This document shows, one piece after another, positions 23,677-32,614 of a stretch of DNA of 64,000 bases. Positions within the stretch are counted from its first letter, which is position 1. Each line of letters begins with the position of its first letter. The notes below the pieces were generated by a model. That model was not told the DNA's origin. It worked only from the letters and a program-made list of their open reading frames with translations, and searched no databases. Made by a program: the position numbers and the translations under genes. Location of the stretch: positions 682,001 to 746,000 of the forward strand of contig NZ_JAELXV010000002.1 in assembly GCF_016427535.1 (NCBI RefSeq), read 5' to 3'. Origin of the DNA: Hymenobacter sp. BT559. GTDB taxonomy: Bacteria > Bacteroidota > Bacteroidia > Cytophagales > Hymenobacteraceae.

Positions 23677-23826
23677 AGTGGTCAGTTAGAATGCAAGTTT
23701 GATTTTGCTAGATTATATTGTGAACAACCTATAACGCCGTGAAAGGTTGCGTAAGCAATAGTTTTATTGTGCATACGAGCCGAGTTATCGAGCTGTTGGG
23801 GCCGGGCGAGGCCCTAGGTCGCCAAT

Positions 23827-25782
23827 CTACTGGTAATCGTAGCGCACCACAGTAGGCTGCCCAAAGCTGAAATCGCTGAATTGGTATGAGGCGCGTGAGG
23901 TCTCAAATAGCCGCAGGCCGTTGGGTGTAATCTGCCCCCTGGGGTAAAAGCCTAGCAGCAGCTGAAAGGTGCGTAGCACCGTTAGCTCATTGCGGAAGCG
24001 GAACCCGATGCCAAAGCCCGTGTAGGGCGTCTGGGTGCCGAAGGGCGAGCCACCCCCAATGGTTTGGTTAACAAAAGCCACATCGGCAAAGGCCAGGATG
24101 GCCATGCGAAAGCCCAGCAGCGAAAGCGGCGTGTACACGGTGCCCTCGTAGCTGGTAGTGAGGCGGCTGGTGGGCAACACCTGGCCAGCTGGCTGAAAGC
24201 CGCGTACCGCGCCGCCCGCCCCGCCTATGCCGCTGAGCAGCACCTCGGCTGGGTAGCGATTGAAGCCCGCCGTGAGGCGCGCATTCAGCAGGTGCCGGCT
24301 CTGGTAGTTGCCCATGCGGTAGCGCCGCGTGAAGTACAGAAACTGCCCCGTAAGCAGGCCCTGCTCCCAGCCACCGTCTTGCACGCGCTGAAAAGTACTG
24401 AAGCCCAGGCTACCGTAGAGGTAGCCCTGGCGCTCGGAGTAGCCGGCGGTGGCCACCTTGGCGTCGTAGTAGCGGCGGGCGCCCACCGGGTTGGCCTCCA
24501 TGCCCGCCGTGAAGCTGAGCAGCGTGCCCGCGGGCACGTCTTCGGTGCGCCCAAAGCCGAAGAGATACTTATCCTTATAGTAACGGCGCACCGAGTAGCC
24601 CACGGCCCCTAGGTACAGCGTGCGGGTGCGGTCGTCGGGGGTGTTGGTGGGGTTGGTGGTGTGGTTTTCGTGCAGCATGCTGGCCGCTATAATGAGGCGG
24701 CCGGGGTTTTCGTACCCTAGGTCGTAGGAGCGCAGGCGCAGTGCCCGCCCCACCCACAGGCTCTGGCTGGTGAAGGACCGGAACTGAAAATTGGGCTGCT
24801 GCCCTTCGGCCGGCGGGGCATCGCGGGGCAGCACAATGCGCAGGTTGATGGCATCGAGCGAGAGCGCCCCGGCCCAGCGGGCGCTGGGCGAATAGAAATC
24901 GCGCTGCACGGACACGCCGCCCGAGTGCGACTCAAACTCATTGAAGTAATAGCCGCGGCCGTACACGAAGTTGCGGAACGGCACCCGGTACGTGCCCTCG
25001 TAGCCCCAGTCCTGCGGCAAGTCGCGCCCGTACTGGTAGCGGTTGTCGAACTGGTGCCCGAGGCCCAGAAAGTTCTGGTCGCCGGCCGTGACGATAGCCT
25101 GGGTAGGCGAGCGAAAATCATAGCCCGCCGTGATGCTGAACACGTCGGTTGTGTACACCAAAATATCCACGCTGTCGCGGGTGGCAGTGAGGTCGTTCAC
25201 TAGCACCCGGGCATCGAGCAGCTCGTCGGTTTGGCGCAGCAGGCGCTCGCTCTCGGCCAGGGCCTGCGGCAGCAGCGGCTGCCCCGGCTTAAACAGCAAC
25301 AGCTGCCGGATGCGCGCCGGCGCCGTGCGGATGTGAATGGCATTGCCCGCCTTTTCAAAAAAAGTGCGTGGCTGCCGCAGCGAGTCGTTTAGGCTATAGC
25401 CAAAGGCATCGAAAGGCGTGATGGTGACGTGGCGCACCACCTTAAAATTGTGCTGGTCGAACTGCCGGTTGAGCAGCACGGCATCAAGGCCACGCTCTTC
25501 CTCCCGAGGGCGCGTGAGCCGAAAAAAAGCTGCCACAGCCCGGCCCGCAATGGTTTTGCGGCGGGTGTAGCGCTGCAAGCTCAGGCGCACCCGGTTTTCG
25601 TCAAAACGGCGACCTAGGGAGTCGGCCGGCAGCTCAGGCGCTTCCTCGGCGGCGTGCAGCGAGTCGGGCGGCACGGCCACGCGCGGCGTAAAATCTTGCC
25701 CACGCGCCTGCCCTAGGCTGCCCAGTACAAGTAGCCAGCCCAAGAGCAGCGCATAAAAAGAAAAGGAAAGTAGCCTCGACAT
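23827..25782 (-). CDS. BamA/TamA-like outer-membrane protein (Omp85 superfamily)
   Basis: A 651-residue exported protein with a signal peptide at residues 1-28 (ending QARGQ). Residues of about 95-215 contain POTRA-like patterns (VVRHVTITPFDAFG..., IRQLLLFKPGQPLLPQALAESERLLRQTDELLDARVLV). The C-terminal 400 residues form an aromatic, glycine-rich barrel of BamA/TamA type with GIGGAGGAVRGFQP, the conserved VRGF motif of loop 6. It may assemble or export outer-membrane or surface proteins. The start was moved from 25833 to the ATG at 25782, which opens a signal peptide. It is divergent from the radical-SAM gene. Confidence 0.85.
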   Translation of the reverse strand: MSRLLSFSFYALLLGWLLVLGSLGQARGQDFTPRVAVPPDSLHAAEEAPELPADSLGRRFDENRVRLSLQRYTRRKTIAGRAVAAFFRLTRPREEERGLDAVLLNRQFDQHNFKVVRHVTITPFDAFGYSLNDSLRQPRTFFEKAGNAIHIRTAPARIRQLLLFKPGQPLLPQALAESERLLRQTDELLDARVLVNDLTATRDSVDILVYTTDVFSITAGYDFRSPTQAIVTAGDQNFLGLGHQFDNRYQYGRDLPQDWGYEGTYRVPFRNFVYGRGYYFNEFESHSGGVSVQRDFYSPSARWAGALSLDAINLRIVLPRDAPPAEGQQPNFQFRSFTSQSLWVGRALRLRSYDLGYENPGRLIIAASMLHENHTTNPTNTPDDRTRTLYLGAVGYSVRRYYKDKYLFGFGRTEDVPAGTLLSFTAGMEANPVGARRYYDAKVATAGYSERQGYLYGSLGFSTFQRVQDGGWEQGLLTGQFLYFTRRYRMGNYQSRHLLNARLTAGFNRYPAEVLLSGIGGAGGAVRGFQPAGQVLPTSRLTTSYEGTVYTPLSLLGFRMAILAFADVAFVNQTIGGGSPFGTQTPYTGFGIGFRFRNELTVLRTFQLLLGFYPRGQITPNGLRLFETSRASYQFSDFSFGQPTVVRYDYQ

Positions 25783-26055
25783 AGGGCGCACACGCACTCC
25801 CGGCAAGTTACGCTTGCGGCCGCAGTAGGCCACCGCCGGGCCCTTACAGCCAGGGTTGTTGGCGGGGAGGGTTGACGCTGTCGGGGCCGCCAGTATAAGC
25901 GCTTTTGACGCGCCCGGTAGCCTAGGTGCACTGGGTTTGCTACCTCAGCTATTACTGCAGAAAGTCGGAACCATTTCCAAGAAAATTAGCTTATGACTTG
26001 CTTGCTAATATCAACGGCAACCAGTAGTTTTACCCCCGCTAACCCTCTTAGTCAA
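25783..26055. other. Divergent promoter region, 273 bp
   Basis: Spacer between the barrel protein (minus) and the radical-SAM protein (plus). It must hold promoters for both. I see a CCTAGG at 25921 but no convincing operator or hairpin. Confidence 0.4.
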
Positions 26056-27324
26056 ATGAACGAGCGCATTCAGGAAAAGCTAAGCATATTGGCTGATGCC
26101 GCGAAGTACGATGTGTCGTGCAGCAGCAGCGGTGGCAAGCGCAAGAACGAGCAAAAGGGTCTTGGCAACGCCGAAGGCATGGGCATTTGCCACAGCTTTA
26201 CCGAAGATGGGCGCTGCGTGAGCTTGCTCAAGATTCTGCTCACCAACCATTGTATTTTCGACTGCGCCTACTGCGTGTCGCGCCGCTCTAACGACGTGAA
26301 ACGCGCCGCCTTCACGGTAGATGAGGTAGTGGACTTGACCATTAACTTCTACCGCCGCAACTACATCGAGGGGCTGTTTTTGAGCAGCGGTATTTTCTCG
26401 TCGCCTGACTATACGATGGAGCGCTTAGTGCGCATCATCAAGAAGCTGCGCACCGAGCATAAGTTCAACGGCTACATACACGTCAAGACGATTCCGGGTG
26501 CTTCGCCTGAGCTGATTCAGGAAGCCGGTCTGTATGCCGACCGCCTGAGCGTGAATATCGAGCTGCCTTCTGAGCTGGCCTTGCAAAACCTGGCGCCGGA
26601 GAAGAACTACGCCGAGATTCTGACCCCTATGGGCCAGATTCGCGACGGTATTATTCAGAATAAAGAGGAGAAGGCACTCTTTAAGAAGGTGCCGCAGTTT
26701 GCCACCGCCGGCCAAAGCACGCAGCTGATAGTAGGTGCCAGCGATGAGAACGACCTGCAAATCATCAAGCTTTCCGACAGCCTGTACCAGGGCTACGGCC
26801 TAAAGCGGGTGTACTACTCGGGCTACGTGCCCATCACCGACGACGCCCGCCTGCCGCAGGTGACCCAGCCGCCCATGGTGCGCGAGCATCGGCTGTACCA
26901 AACCGACTGGCTGATGCGCTTTTACGGCTTCGAGGCCGACGAGATACTGGACCCCGCACACCCCTACCTCGACCTAGAGGTAGACCCCAAGCTGGCCTGG
27001 GCCCTGCGCAACCGCCACCTCTTCCCCATAGATGTTAACACGGCCGATAAAGCCATGCTGCTGCGCATTCCGGGGGTGGGGGCGCGCTCAGTCGAGCGCA
27101 TTGTGCAGGCCCGCCGTTTTGGGTCCCTCACCGCCGAAACCCTGAAGCAGCTCGGCGTAGTGATGCGCCGCGCCAAGCACTTTCTTACCTGCCGCGGCTC
27201 GGCGCCGGCCCGCCTAGGCGAGCTCGACGAGCAGCAGATTCGCCGGCAGGTGCTGTTTGGGGGCAAGGCCGTGCGCTCGGCCCTGGTCACGCAGCAGCTC
27301 GATTTGTTTGCCCAAGCGGGGTAA
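26056..27324 (+). CDS. Putative DNA modification/repair radical-SAM protein with helix-hairpin-helix
   Basis: A 422-residue protein of the radical-SAM family annotated as putative DNA modification/repair (TIGR03916-like). The cluster-binding cysteines are C66, C70 and C73 in NHCIFDCAYC. The family-specific start ILADAAKYDVSCSSSG and GICHSFTEDGRCVSLLKILLTN are clear. A ComEA-like helix-hairpin-helix at about residues 325-354 (DVNTADKAMLLRIPGVGARSVERI) should bind DNA. Its usual partner, the DUF4130 protein, is encoded at 29004-29918, separated by two or three genes. Substrate and reaction are not known. The ATG at 26056 is used because 21 upstream codons do not fit the family. Confidence 0.93.
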   Translation: MNERIQEKLSILADAAKYDVSCSSSGGKRKNEQKGLGNAEGMGICHSFTEDGRCVSLLKILLTNHCIFDCAYCVSRRSNDVKRAAFTVDEVVDLTINFYRRNYIEGLFLSSGIFSSPDYTMERLVRIIKKLRTEHKFNGYIHVKTIPGASPELIQEAGLYADRLSVNIELPSELALQNLAPEKNYAEILTPMGQIRDGIIQNKEEKALFKKVPQFATAGQSTQLIVGASDENDLQIIKLSDSLYQGYGLKRVYYSGYVPITDDARLPQVTQPPMVREHRLYQTDWLMRFYGFEADEILDPAHPYLDLEVDPKLAWALRNRHLFPIDVNTADKAMLLRIPGVGARSVERIVQARRFGSLTAETLKQLGVVMRRAKHFLTCRGSAPARLGELDEQQIRRQVLFGGKAVRSALVTQQLDLFAQAG

Positions 27325-27380
27325 ATAAGACGGTACGAATAACTTGCAACCTCTGGCTGCCTAGTTACGCTCTTACTGTT

Positions 27381-27776
27381 ATGAAAAGTCTGGTTTCTTT
27401 CTCCCTCATCGCCCTAGGTGCCGCCGCGCTCAGCGGCTGCCTCACTACGCAAGAGCCCACCTGCAACTCGACCGGCTACGTGCCCATTGTAGGTGCCACC
27501 GGCCCCAAAACTGTTGGCATCAATCAGCCGGCCGTGTTTACCATTAGCTACACGCTGGGTAGCAGCTGCGGCACCTTGGGCGAGGTAACGGCCGTGCCCA
27601 ACGGCAACGTGGTGCAAGTAGGCGTGGCGGGCGTGTACACCGGCTGCGCCTGCACTACCACCACTACCGTTTCGCAGACGACTTATCAATTTCAAACGGC
27701 CACGGCCGGTACCTATCGCATTCAGTTTCTGTCAGGTAATAACAGTGTCATCACCGATACGGTGGTGGTAAAATAA
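27381..27776 (+). CDS. Small lipoprotein of unknown function
   Basis: A 131-residue lipoprotein: signal peptide with lipobox ALSGC, lipid Cys about residue 20. The mature part is rich in Thr, Ser and Gly with six further cysteines and a beta-sandwich look (VGATGPKTVGINQPAVFTISY, FQTATAGTYRIQFLSGN). It lies 56 bp downstream of the radical-SAM gene. No enzymatic motif is visible. A short GC-rich hairpin with a CCTAGG core follows the stop codon. Confidence 0.8.
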   Translation: MKSLVSFSLIALGAAALSGCLTTQEPTCNSTGYVPIVGATGPKTVGINQPAVFTISYTLGSSCGTLGEVTAVPNGNVVQVGVAGVYTGCACTTTTTVSQTTYQFQTATAGTYRIQFLSGNNSVITDTVVVK

Positions 27777-27794
27777 GCCGGCCTAGGGGCCGGA

Positions 27795-28049
27795 ATGCAA
27801 CCCGCTCAGGCCATTGCGGCCCCCCTTGCCATGCAAATTACTCATCGTGCTCCCGCCGACGCAGCTGCCCTTCTAGACGCGGCAGCCGCTATCCCTTCTG
27901 CCGAGCTGGCCCTGCCTGCCCTCGACAAAGCACCGCGCCTCTCTTGCTGCTGCCGCCTCAGCGAGCTGCTGCCCAAGGTGCGCCAGCTACACGATGCCGC
28001 CCGCGTGGCCCGCCTCGCCGCCGAGGCCGCCCCGAGCGTAGCTGCCTAG
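27795..28049 (+). CDS. Possible small Ala/Leu-rich protein, doubtful
   Basis: An 84-codon frame on the same strand as its neighbours, filling the gap between the lipoprotein and hydrolase genes. The predicted product is rich in Ala and Leu with one CCC cluster and could be helical. It has no recognised family, and such frames arise easily in GC-rich DNA. A later ATG (27831) is an alternative start. Treat it as a candidate only. Confidence 0.3.
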   Translation: MQPAQAIAAPLAMQITHRAPADAAALLDAAAAIPSAELALPALDKAPRLSCCCRLSELLPKVRQLHDAARVARLAAEAAPSVAA

Positions 28050-28106
28050 GTCCTTGGCCTAAGCACGGCCGCAACCCTAGGGCGGCTCTGCCAGGTACAA
28101 GCCCTT

Positions 28107-28982
28107 ATGAATTATCCGCTGGAACACCACGACGTGCTTACCAATGGCCTGCGGCTGCACGTGGTGCAGTGCGGCCCCGCCGATGGCCCGCTGGTCATTT
28201 TGCTGCACGGCTTCCCGGAATATTGGTTTAGCTGGCGAGCGCAGCTGCCCGCCTTGGTGGCCGCCGGCTACCGCGTGTGGGTGCCCGACCAGCGCGGTTA
28301 CAACCTCAGCGACAAGCCCCTAGGGGTAGAAAACTACGTGCTGCCCACGCTGGCCGCCGACATTATCGGCCTTATCGACGCGGCGGGGCGGGCGCAGGCC
28401 GCCGTAGTGGGTCACGACTGGGGCGCTATTGTGGCGTGGTACCTGGCGGCGCATTACCCTGGCCGGGTGGCGCGCACTACCATCATCAACGTACCGCACC
28501 CTAGGGTGGTGCTGCCCAACATTGGGCAGGCGCCCGACCAGCTACTGCGCAGCTGGTACATCGCGTTTTTTCAGCTGCCGGGCTTGCCCGAGCGTCTGAT
28601 GAGGCGCCGCAATTGGCAGTTCGGGGCCACGATGTTGGTGCAGAGCAGTCGCCCCGGCACCTTCAGCGCTGCCGAAGTGGCCCGCTACAAAACTGCCTGG
28701 AACCGGCCCGGCGCCATCACCAGCATGATAAACTGGTACCGTGCCCTTACCCGGCCGCCCGTTAGCGACTGGCCACGCATTGGGCAGCCGCTGCAAATCA
28801 TTTGGGGCGAGCAGGATGCTTTTCTGAATAAAAAATTTGCGCAGCTTAGCTTGGCCGAGTGTGCGCAGGCTACGCTTCACTTTTTTCCGCAGGCCACGCA
28901 CTGGGTGCACCTCGAAGAAGCCGACAAAGTCAATGAGCTACTGCTACAGTTTTTGCAGCAAGAAGCCGCTATCAATCTCTAA
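28107..28982 (+). CDS. Alpha/beta hydrolase, epoxide-hydrolase-like
   Basis: A 291-residue cytosolic alpha/beta-fold enzyme. The oxyanion motif HGFPEYW is at residues 34-40, the nucleophile Asp104 in VVGHDWGAIVAW, and the catalytic His is probably His265 in ATHWVHLEE. Asp rather than Ser as nucleophile places it with epoxide hydrolases or haloalkane dehalogenases. The HGFPEYW motif favours epoxide hydrolase. It sits between the radical-SAM gene and the DUF4130 gene, and only 21 bp before the latter, so co-transcription with the repair module is likely though its role there is unclear. Confidence 0.9.
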   Translation: MNYPLEHHDVLTNGLRLHVVQCGPADGPLVILLHGFPEYWFSWRAQLPALVAAGYRVWVPDQRGYNLSDKPLGVENYVLPTLAADIIGLIDAAGRAQAAVVGHDWGAIVAWYLAAHYPGRVARTTIINVPHPRVVLPNIGQAPDQLLRSWYIAFFQLPGLPERLMRRRNWQFGATMLVQSSRPGTFSAAEVARYKTAWNRPGAITSMINWYRALTRPPVSDWPRIGQPLQIIWGEQDAFLNKKFAQLSLAECAQATLHFFPQATHWVHLEEADKVNELLLQFLQQEAAINL

Positions 28983-29003
28983 CCTTAGGTCAACTAGTTT
29001 GCC

Positions 29004-29918
29004 ATGAGCCAACTAACGCCGCTTCAGCACCCTTCGAGCACGGCCGTTGGCTCGGTAGTCCCGCGCCGGCCCACCCCCGAGCTGCACAACGCGCCCGCCG
29101 ACTACACCTACGACGGTAGTTTTGAGGGTTTGCTCACGGTGCTGTTTCGCATCTACGACCGCCGCTCGGCGCCCAATAGCATTCAGCCCGAAAACGAGGC
29201 GCAGGGTGGTTTGTTTGCCCAAGCCGTGGCCGTGGATACCGACGAAGCCCTGGCCACTCGCACCTGGGACGGCCTACTGCGCTTTATGCCCGAGCCGGCG
29301 CGGGCGCGGCTCTACCACGTGTTTCTGAGCGAAGACTCCGAGCGCGAGCTGCTCATTTTTCGCTACGCCGACATGGCCCTGCGTGCTGGGCGCGACATTT
29401 CCGAAAACTACGCCGATGCCACCGTGCGCCGCTGCCAGCGCCTGGCGCAGCAACTCTTCCGCGAAAAGCACCGCATGGAAGCCTTCGTGCGCTTCGAGAA
29501 AAGCCAGGACGAGCTGTTTCACGCTACTATCGAACCCGATTTTGACGTGCTGCCGCTCATTGCCAGCCACTTTACCAAGCGCTACGCCGACCAGCGCTGG
29601 CTGATTTTTGATAAAAAGCGCCACTACGGCTTGTACTACGACCTCACCCGCACCGACATTGTGGAGTTTGAAACGGCGGGCGCGGCCCCGCGCCGGGGCG
29701 AGGTGTTGGCCACGGTGCTCGACGAGCGCGAGCCGCTCTTTAAAATCTTGTGGCAGGCGTATTTCGACCACGTCAACATCCCGGAGCGCAAGAACCTCAA
29801 GCTGCACTACCGCCACATTCCGCGCCGCTACTGGAAGTACCTCAGCGAAAAGCAGCCCCGCGAGCGCCGCTTCGAGCCTATCAAAAACAAGCGCGGGCCC
29901 AATGCCCTAGGAGAGTAG
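29004..29918 (+). CDS. DUF4130 putative DNA repair protein, partner of the radical-SAM protein
   Basis: A 304-residue protein of the DUF4130 family (TIGR03915-like). Diagnostic stretches are YTYDGSFEGLLTVLF at about residues 35-49, FLSEDSERELLIFRYADMAL, MEAFVRFEKSQDELFHATIEPDFDVLPLIASHF, and the C-terminal ERKNLKLHYRHIPRRYWKYL. In many genomes this family is encoded next to the radical-SAM protein of the type at 26056-27324, or fused to a uracil-DNA-glycosylase-like domain. No such domain is fused here. An added N-terminal tail of about 30 residues looks disordered. Molecular function is unknown. Confidence 0.92.
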   Translation: MSQLTPLQHPSSTAVGSVVPRRPTPELHNAPADYTYDGSFEGLLTVLFRIYDRRSAPNSIQPENEAQGGLFAQAVAVDTDEALATRTWDGLLRFMPEPARARLYHVFLSEDSERELLIFRYADMALRAGRDISENYADATVRRCQRLAQQLFREKHRMEAFVRFEKSQDELFHATIEPDFDVLPLIASHFTKRYADQRWLIFDKKRHYGLYYDLTRTDIVEFETAGAAPRRGEVLATVLDEREPLFKILWQAYFDHVNIPERKNLKLHYRHIPRRYWKYLSEKQPRERRFEPIKNKRGPNALGE

Positions 29919-30025
29919 CGTGCCGCTGGCTGGCCCTAGGTACTTGCCCGCGCCGGTAGAATTAAAAACCGCGTTACGCACCTAGCGGCCGTAATTTGCG
30001 GGCTCAATTCTGCATCTTCAGCTAC

Positions 30026-30880
30026 ATGAGCACTATTCTGGTTTTTGGGGCCTCGGGCCAATTGGGGCAATGCCTGGCGCACGTGGCCAAGGAGCGTACT
30101 ACGCAGGGCCTCATCTTCCCACCCGAAGACCAAGCCAACATTCTTGACCCCGCCAAGCTGCGGACCCTGTTTGAGCAGCATAAGCCCGCTTATGCCATCA
30201 ACTGCGCCGCCTACACGGCTGTAGATAAGGCAGAAGACGAGGTAGAGCTGGCCCGTAAAGTAAACCGCGACGGCGCCGAGAACCTGGCCCGCCTATGCGG
30301 CGAGTTTGGCACGGTACTCATCCAGATTTCGACTGATTTCGTGTTTGCCGGCACCGGCAACCAGCCGCTGCTCGAAACCGACCCGGCCGAGCCCATCAGC
30401 GTCTATGGCCTCACCAAGCTGGAAGGCGAGCAGGTGATTTCGCCGCTCACCGACAAGTACTTCATCTTGCGCACCAGCTGGCTGTATTCGGAATACGCCA
30501 ACAACTTCGTGAAAACCATGCTGCGGCTGGGCCGCGAGCGCGACGAACTGCGCGTGATTTGGGACCAGGCGGGCACGCCCTGCTACGCCATTGACCTGGC
30601 CGGCTGCATCCTCACCATCATCGAGCAGCAGAGCACTGCCTATGGTATCTATCATTATAGCAACGAAGGCGTTACCTCGTGGTACGACTTTGCTACGGCC
30701 ATCTTTGAGCTGAGCGGCCTGCCCACGCGCACCGTGCCCATCCGCACGGCCGAGTACCCCACCAAAGCCACCCGCCCCGCGTACTCGGTGATGGATAAAA
30801 CCAAAATTAAGCAGACCCTAGGGCTGCAAATTCCGCATTGGCGTACCAGCCTGCAAACCTGCCTGGGGCGGCTGGCGTAA
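30026..30880 (+). CDS. rfbD: dTDP-4-dehydrorhamnose reductase family protein
   Basis: A 284-residue NAD(P)H-dependent short-chain reductase. The Rossmann motif GASGQLGQ is near the N-terminus, the NCAAYTAVDKAEDE stretch is the RfbD signature, and YGLTKLEGE has the catalytic Tyr and Lys. It should make dTDP-L-rhamnose for surface polysaccharide. The other rfb genes are not nearby, so this is an orphan copy. The ATG at 30026 (MSTILVFGASG) is preferred to a TTG at 29996. A TTTG box lies at 29995-29998. It is followed by a terminator. Confidence 0.94.
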   Translation: MSTILVFGASGQLGQCLAHVAKERTTQGLIFPPEDQANILDPAKLRTLFEQHKPAYAINCAAYTAVDKAEDEVELARKVNRDGAENLARLCGEFGTVLIQISTDFVFAGTGNQPLLETDPAEPISVYGLTKLEGEQVISPLTDKYFILRTSWLYSEYANNFVKTMLRLGRERDELRVIWDQAGTPCYAIDLAGCILTIIEQQSTAYGIYHYSNEGVTSWYDFATAIFELSGLPTRTVPIRTAEYPTKATRPAYSVMDKTKIKQTLGLQIPHWRTSLQTCLGRLA

Positions 30881-30901
30881 CGCACTACCAACTCCTGAAT
30901 C

Positions 30902-30934
30902 AGCTGCCTAGGCTAGTGCCTGGGCAGCTTTTTT
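30902..30934 (+). terminator. Terminator after rfbD
   Basis: AGCTGCCTAGG and CCTGGGCAGCT form an 11-bp stem with one mismatch and a 6-nt loop, followed by a T-run. A CCTAGG is part of the stem. Confidence 0.88.
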
Positions 30935-30981
30935 ATGCCGCGCTGGCAAACAAATGCCGGCCCCATTTCTTTGCGTAGTAC

Positions 30982-31260
30982 ATGGCCGTATTTCTCCTGC
31001 GAATTGCGTTTCGCAACCAGCCCAATGGCAGCGATTTTTTGCTGACCGGCCGGGTTTACCCGCCTACTATAACTATCAAAGCCGGTGATTGGCTGGTGGT
31101 AGCGGGCATGAAAATCTTGATAAAACAAGTAGTGTCTACTGATTATCAAGGCGTCATGCTGACTATCAGCCAAGACGCGGTAGAAACGCTGCGGCGCTCG
31201 GGCATCGCCCTCACCAAGCTCTACGGCACCGAGATTCTGCTTGAAAGCGCGGCTGAATAG
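30982..31260 (+). CDS. Small hypothetical protein
   Basis: A 92-residue soluble protein with no recognised domain. It has two beta-rich halves (DFLLTGRVYPPTITIKAGDWLVVAGMKILIKQVV and a helix-strand tail). The ATG at 30982 stands only 8 nt after a TTTG box (30970-30973), which suggests a nearly leaderless mRNA. It is convergent with the MFS gene, with a 17-bp gap. Confidence 0.65.
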   Translation: MAVFLLRIAFRNQPNGSDFLLTGRVYPPTITIKAGDWLVVAGMKILIKQVVSTDYQGVMLTISQDAVETLRRSGIALTKLYGTEILLESAAE

Positions 31261-31277
31261 TTGAAGTTGAGCGGATG

Positions 31278-32492
31278 CTACCGCCCGTAATACCGGTGCA
31301 GCGCCAGCGCCAGCAGCACAAAGGCGCTGCCTACGGCGCACACGCCCGGCCAGCCGTAGTGCATCCAGGCCAGGCCACCTATTACCGAGCCCAGCGAGCC
31401 GCCCGTAAAGTAGCCTGTCATGTACACCGTGTTGAGGCGGCTGCGGGCCTCGGGGCGCAGCGAAAACACCAGTGTTTGATTGGAAATGTGGGCCGACTGC
31501 ACGCCCACGTCGAGCAGAATAATGCCCAGCACCAGCCCCACCAGGTAGCCGCCGCCCACGCCTAGTAATAAGTAGGCTCCCAGTGATAGCGCCAGGCTGA
31601 TGGTGAGCGCGTAGCGCGAGCCGCGTGTGTCGGCTATTTTGCCGGCCAGCGGGGCGGCTAGGGCACCTAGGGCCCCCACTAGCCCAAAGAAACCGGCCAC
31701 GTCGCTGCCGTAGTGGTACACCGGGCTGGCCAGGTAAAAGGTCAATGAAGTCCAGAAAACGCTGAACGCGGCGAAGATAGCCCCGCCCACCAGCGCCGAG
31801 CGCCGCAGGTCGGGCAGCTCGCGGGTGAGGGTAAGCAGCGACTGCATAAGGGCCGCGTAGCCATCGGCGAAGGCGGGCCGGCTGCGCGGCAGGCGCCAAG
31901 CCAGTAGTGCGCCTAGGGCCAGCATCAGCCCACCCGCGCCGGCAAACACGGTGCGCCAGCCCAAGTGCGCCCCCGCGTAGCCGCTGATGGTGCGCGAGAG
32001 CAGAATGCCGATGAGCAGCCCGCTCATCACGCGGCCCACGATGCGGCCCCGGTCGGCCTCCGGGGCCAGGGTAGCGGCCATGGGCAGAAGCAGCTGCGGT
32101 ACCGACGAGCAGATGCCGATGAGTACACTTGCCATCGCTAGCAGCCCAAACGTGGGCGCCAGCGCCGCGCCGCCCAGGCACAGGGCCGCCGCGGCTAGCA
32201 TCCATAAAATGAGATTTTTGCGCTCCAGCATGTCGCCCAACGGTACTACTAGCACCATGCCCAGCGTATAGCCTACCTGGGTGGCCGTGGCCACGAGACT
32301 AGCCCGGCTGTCGGAGATGTGAAACGTGCGGCCGATGGCCACCAGCAGCGGCTGGTTGTAGTAGATATTGGCCACCACCAGCCCGCAGGTGAGGGCCATT
32401 AGCCACACCAGCGCGGCATCGAGCTGCTTGGTGGCTGAGGTAGCCGCAGCGGAGGGGGCAAGGGGTGACTTCGTAATTAGCGTGTCGGACAT
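31278..32492 (-). CDS. MFS transporter (drug/metabolite exporter type)
   Basis: A 404-residue inner-membrane permease with 12 predicted membrane helices. The loop motif GDMLERKN between helices 2 and 3 corresponds to MFS motif A, and ANIYYNQPLL in helix 1 is typical of the YnfM-like/Bcr-like DHA family. The substrate is unknown. The ATG at 32492 (MSDTLITKSPLA) was chosen; a 59-codon upstream extension has no membrane or family support and overlaps the promoter region of the divergent Gre-like gene. Confidence 0.92.
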   Translation of the reverse strand: MSDTLITKSPLAPSAAATSATKQLDAALVWLMALTCGLVVANIYYNQPLLVAIGRTFHISDSRASLVATATQVGYTLGMVLVVPLGDMLERKNLILWMLAAAALCLGGAALAPTFGLLAMASVLIGICSSVPQLLLPMAATLAPEADRGRIVGRVMSGLLIGILLSRTISGYAGAHLGWRTVFAGAGGLMLALGALLAWRLPRSRPAFADGYAALMQSLLTLTRELPDLRRSALVGGAIFAAFSVFWTSLTFYLASPVYHYGSDVAGFFGLVGALGALAAPLAGKIADTRGSRYALTISLALSLGAYLLLGVGGGYLVGLVLGIILLDVGVQSAHISNQTLVFSLRPEARSRLNTVYMTGYFTGGSLGSVIGGLAWMHYGWPGVCAVGSAFVLLALALHRYYGR

Positions 32493-32614
32493 GGGAAGCG
32501 ATAGACAGAGCGCGGGATAGCAGCTACCAGATAGCAGAGAGGAATTAACCCCTAGGCCCCCCCGATAGTTACACGCTCGCCGCAACTTGCCCGCGGGCGT
32601 TGCGTTTGCTTGGC

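Noticed and set aside
27795..28049. Small frame as a toxin or antitoxin
   Set aside because: No family motif and no partner; listed only as a doubtful CDS.
30913..32205. 430-codon minus-strand frame overlapping the MFS gene
   Set aside because: Arg/Gly/Ala-rich and out of frame with a clear 12-helix transporter on the same strand; typical alternative frame of GC-rich DNA.
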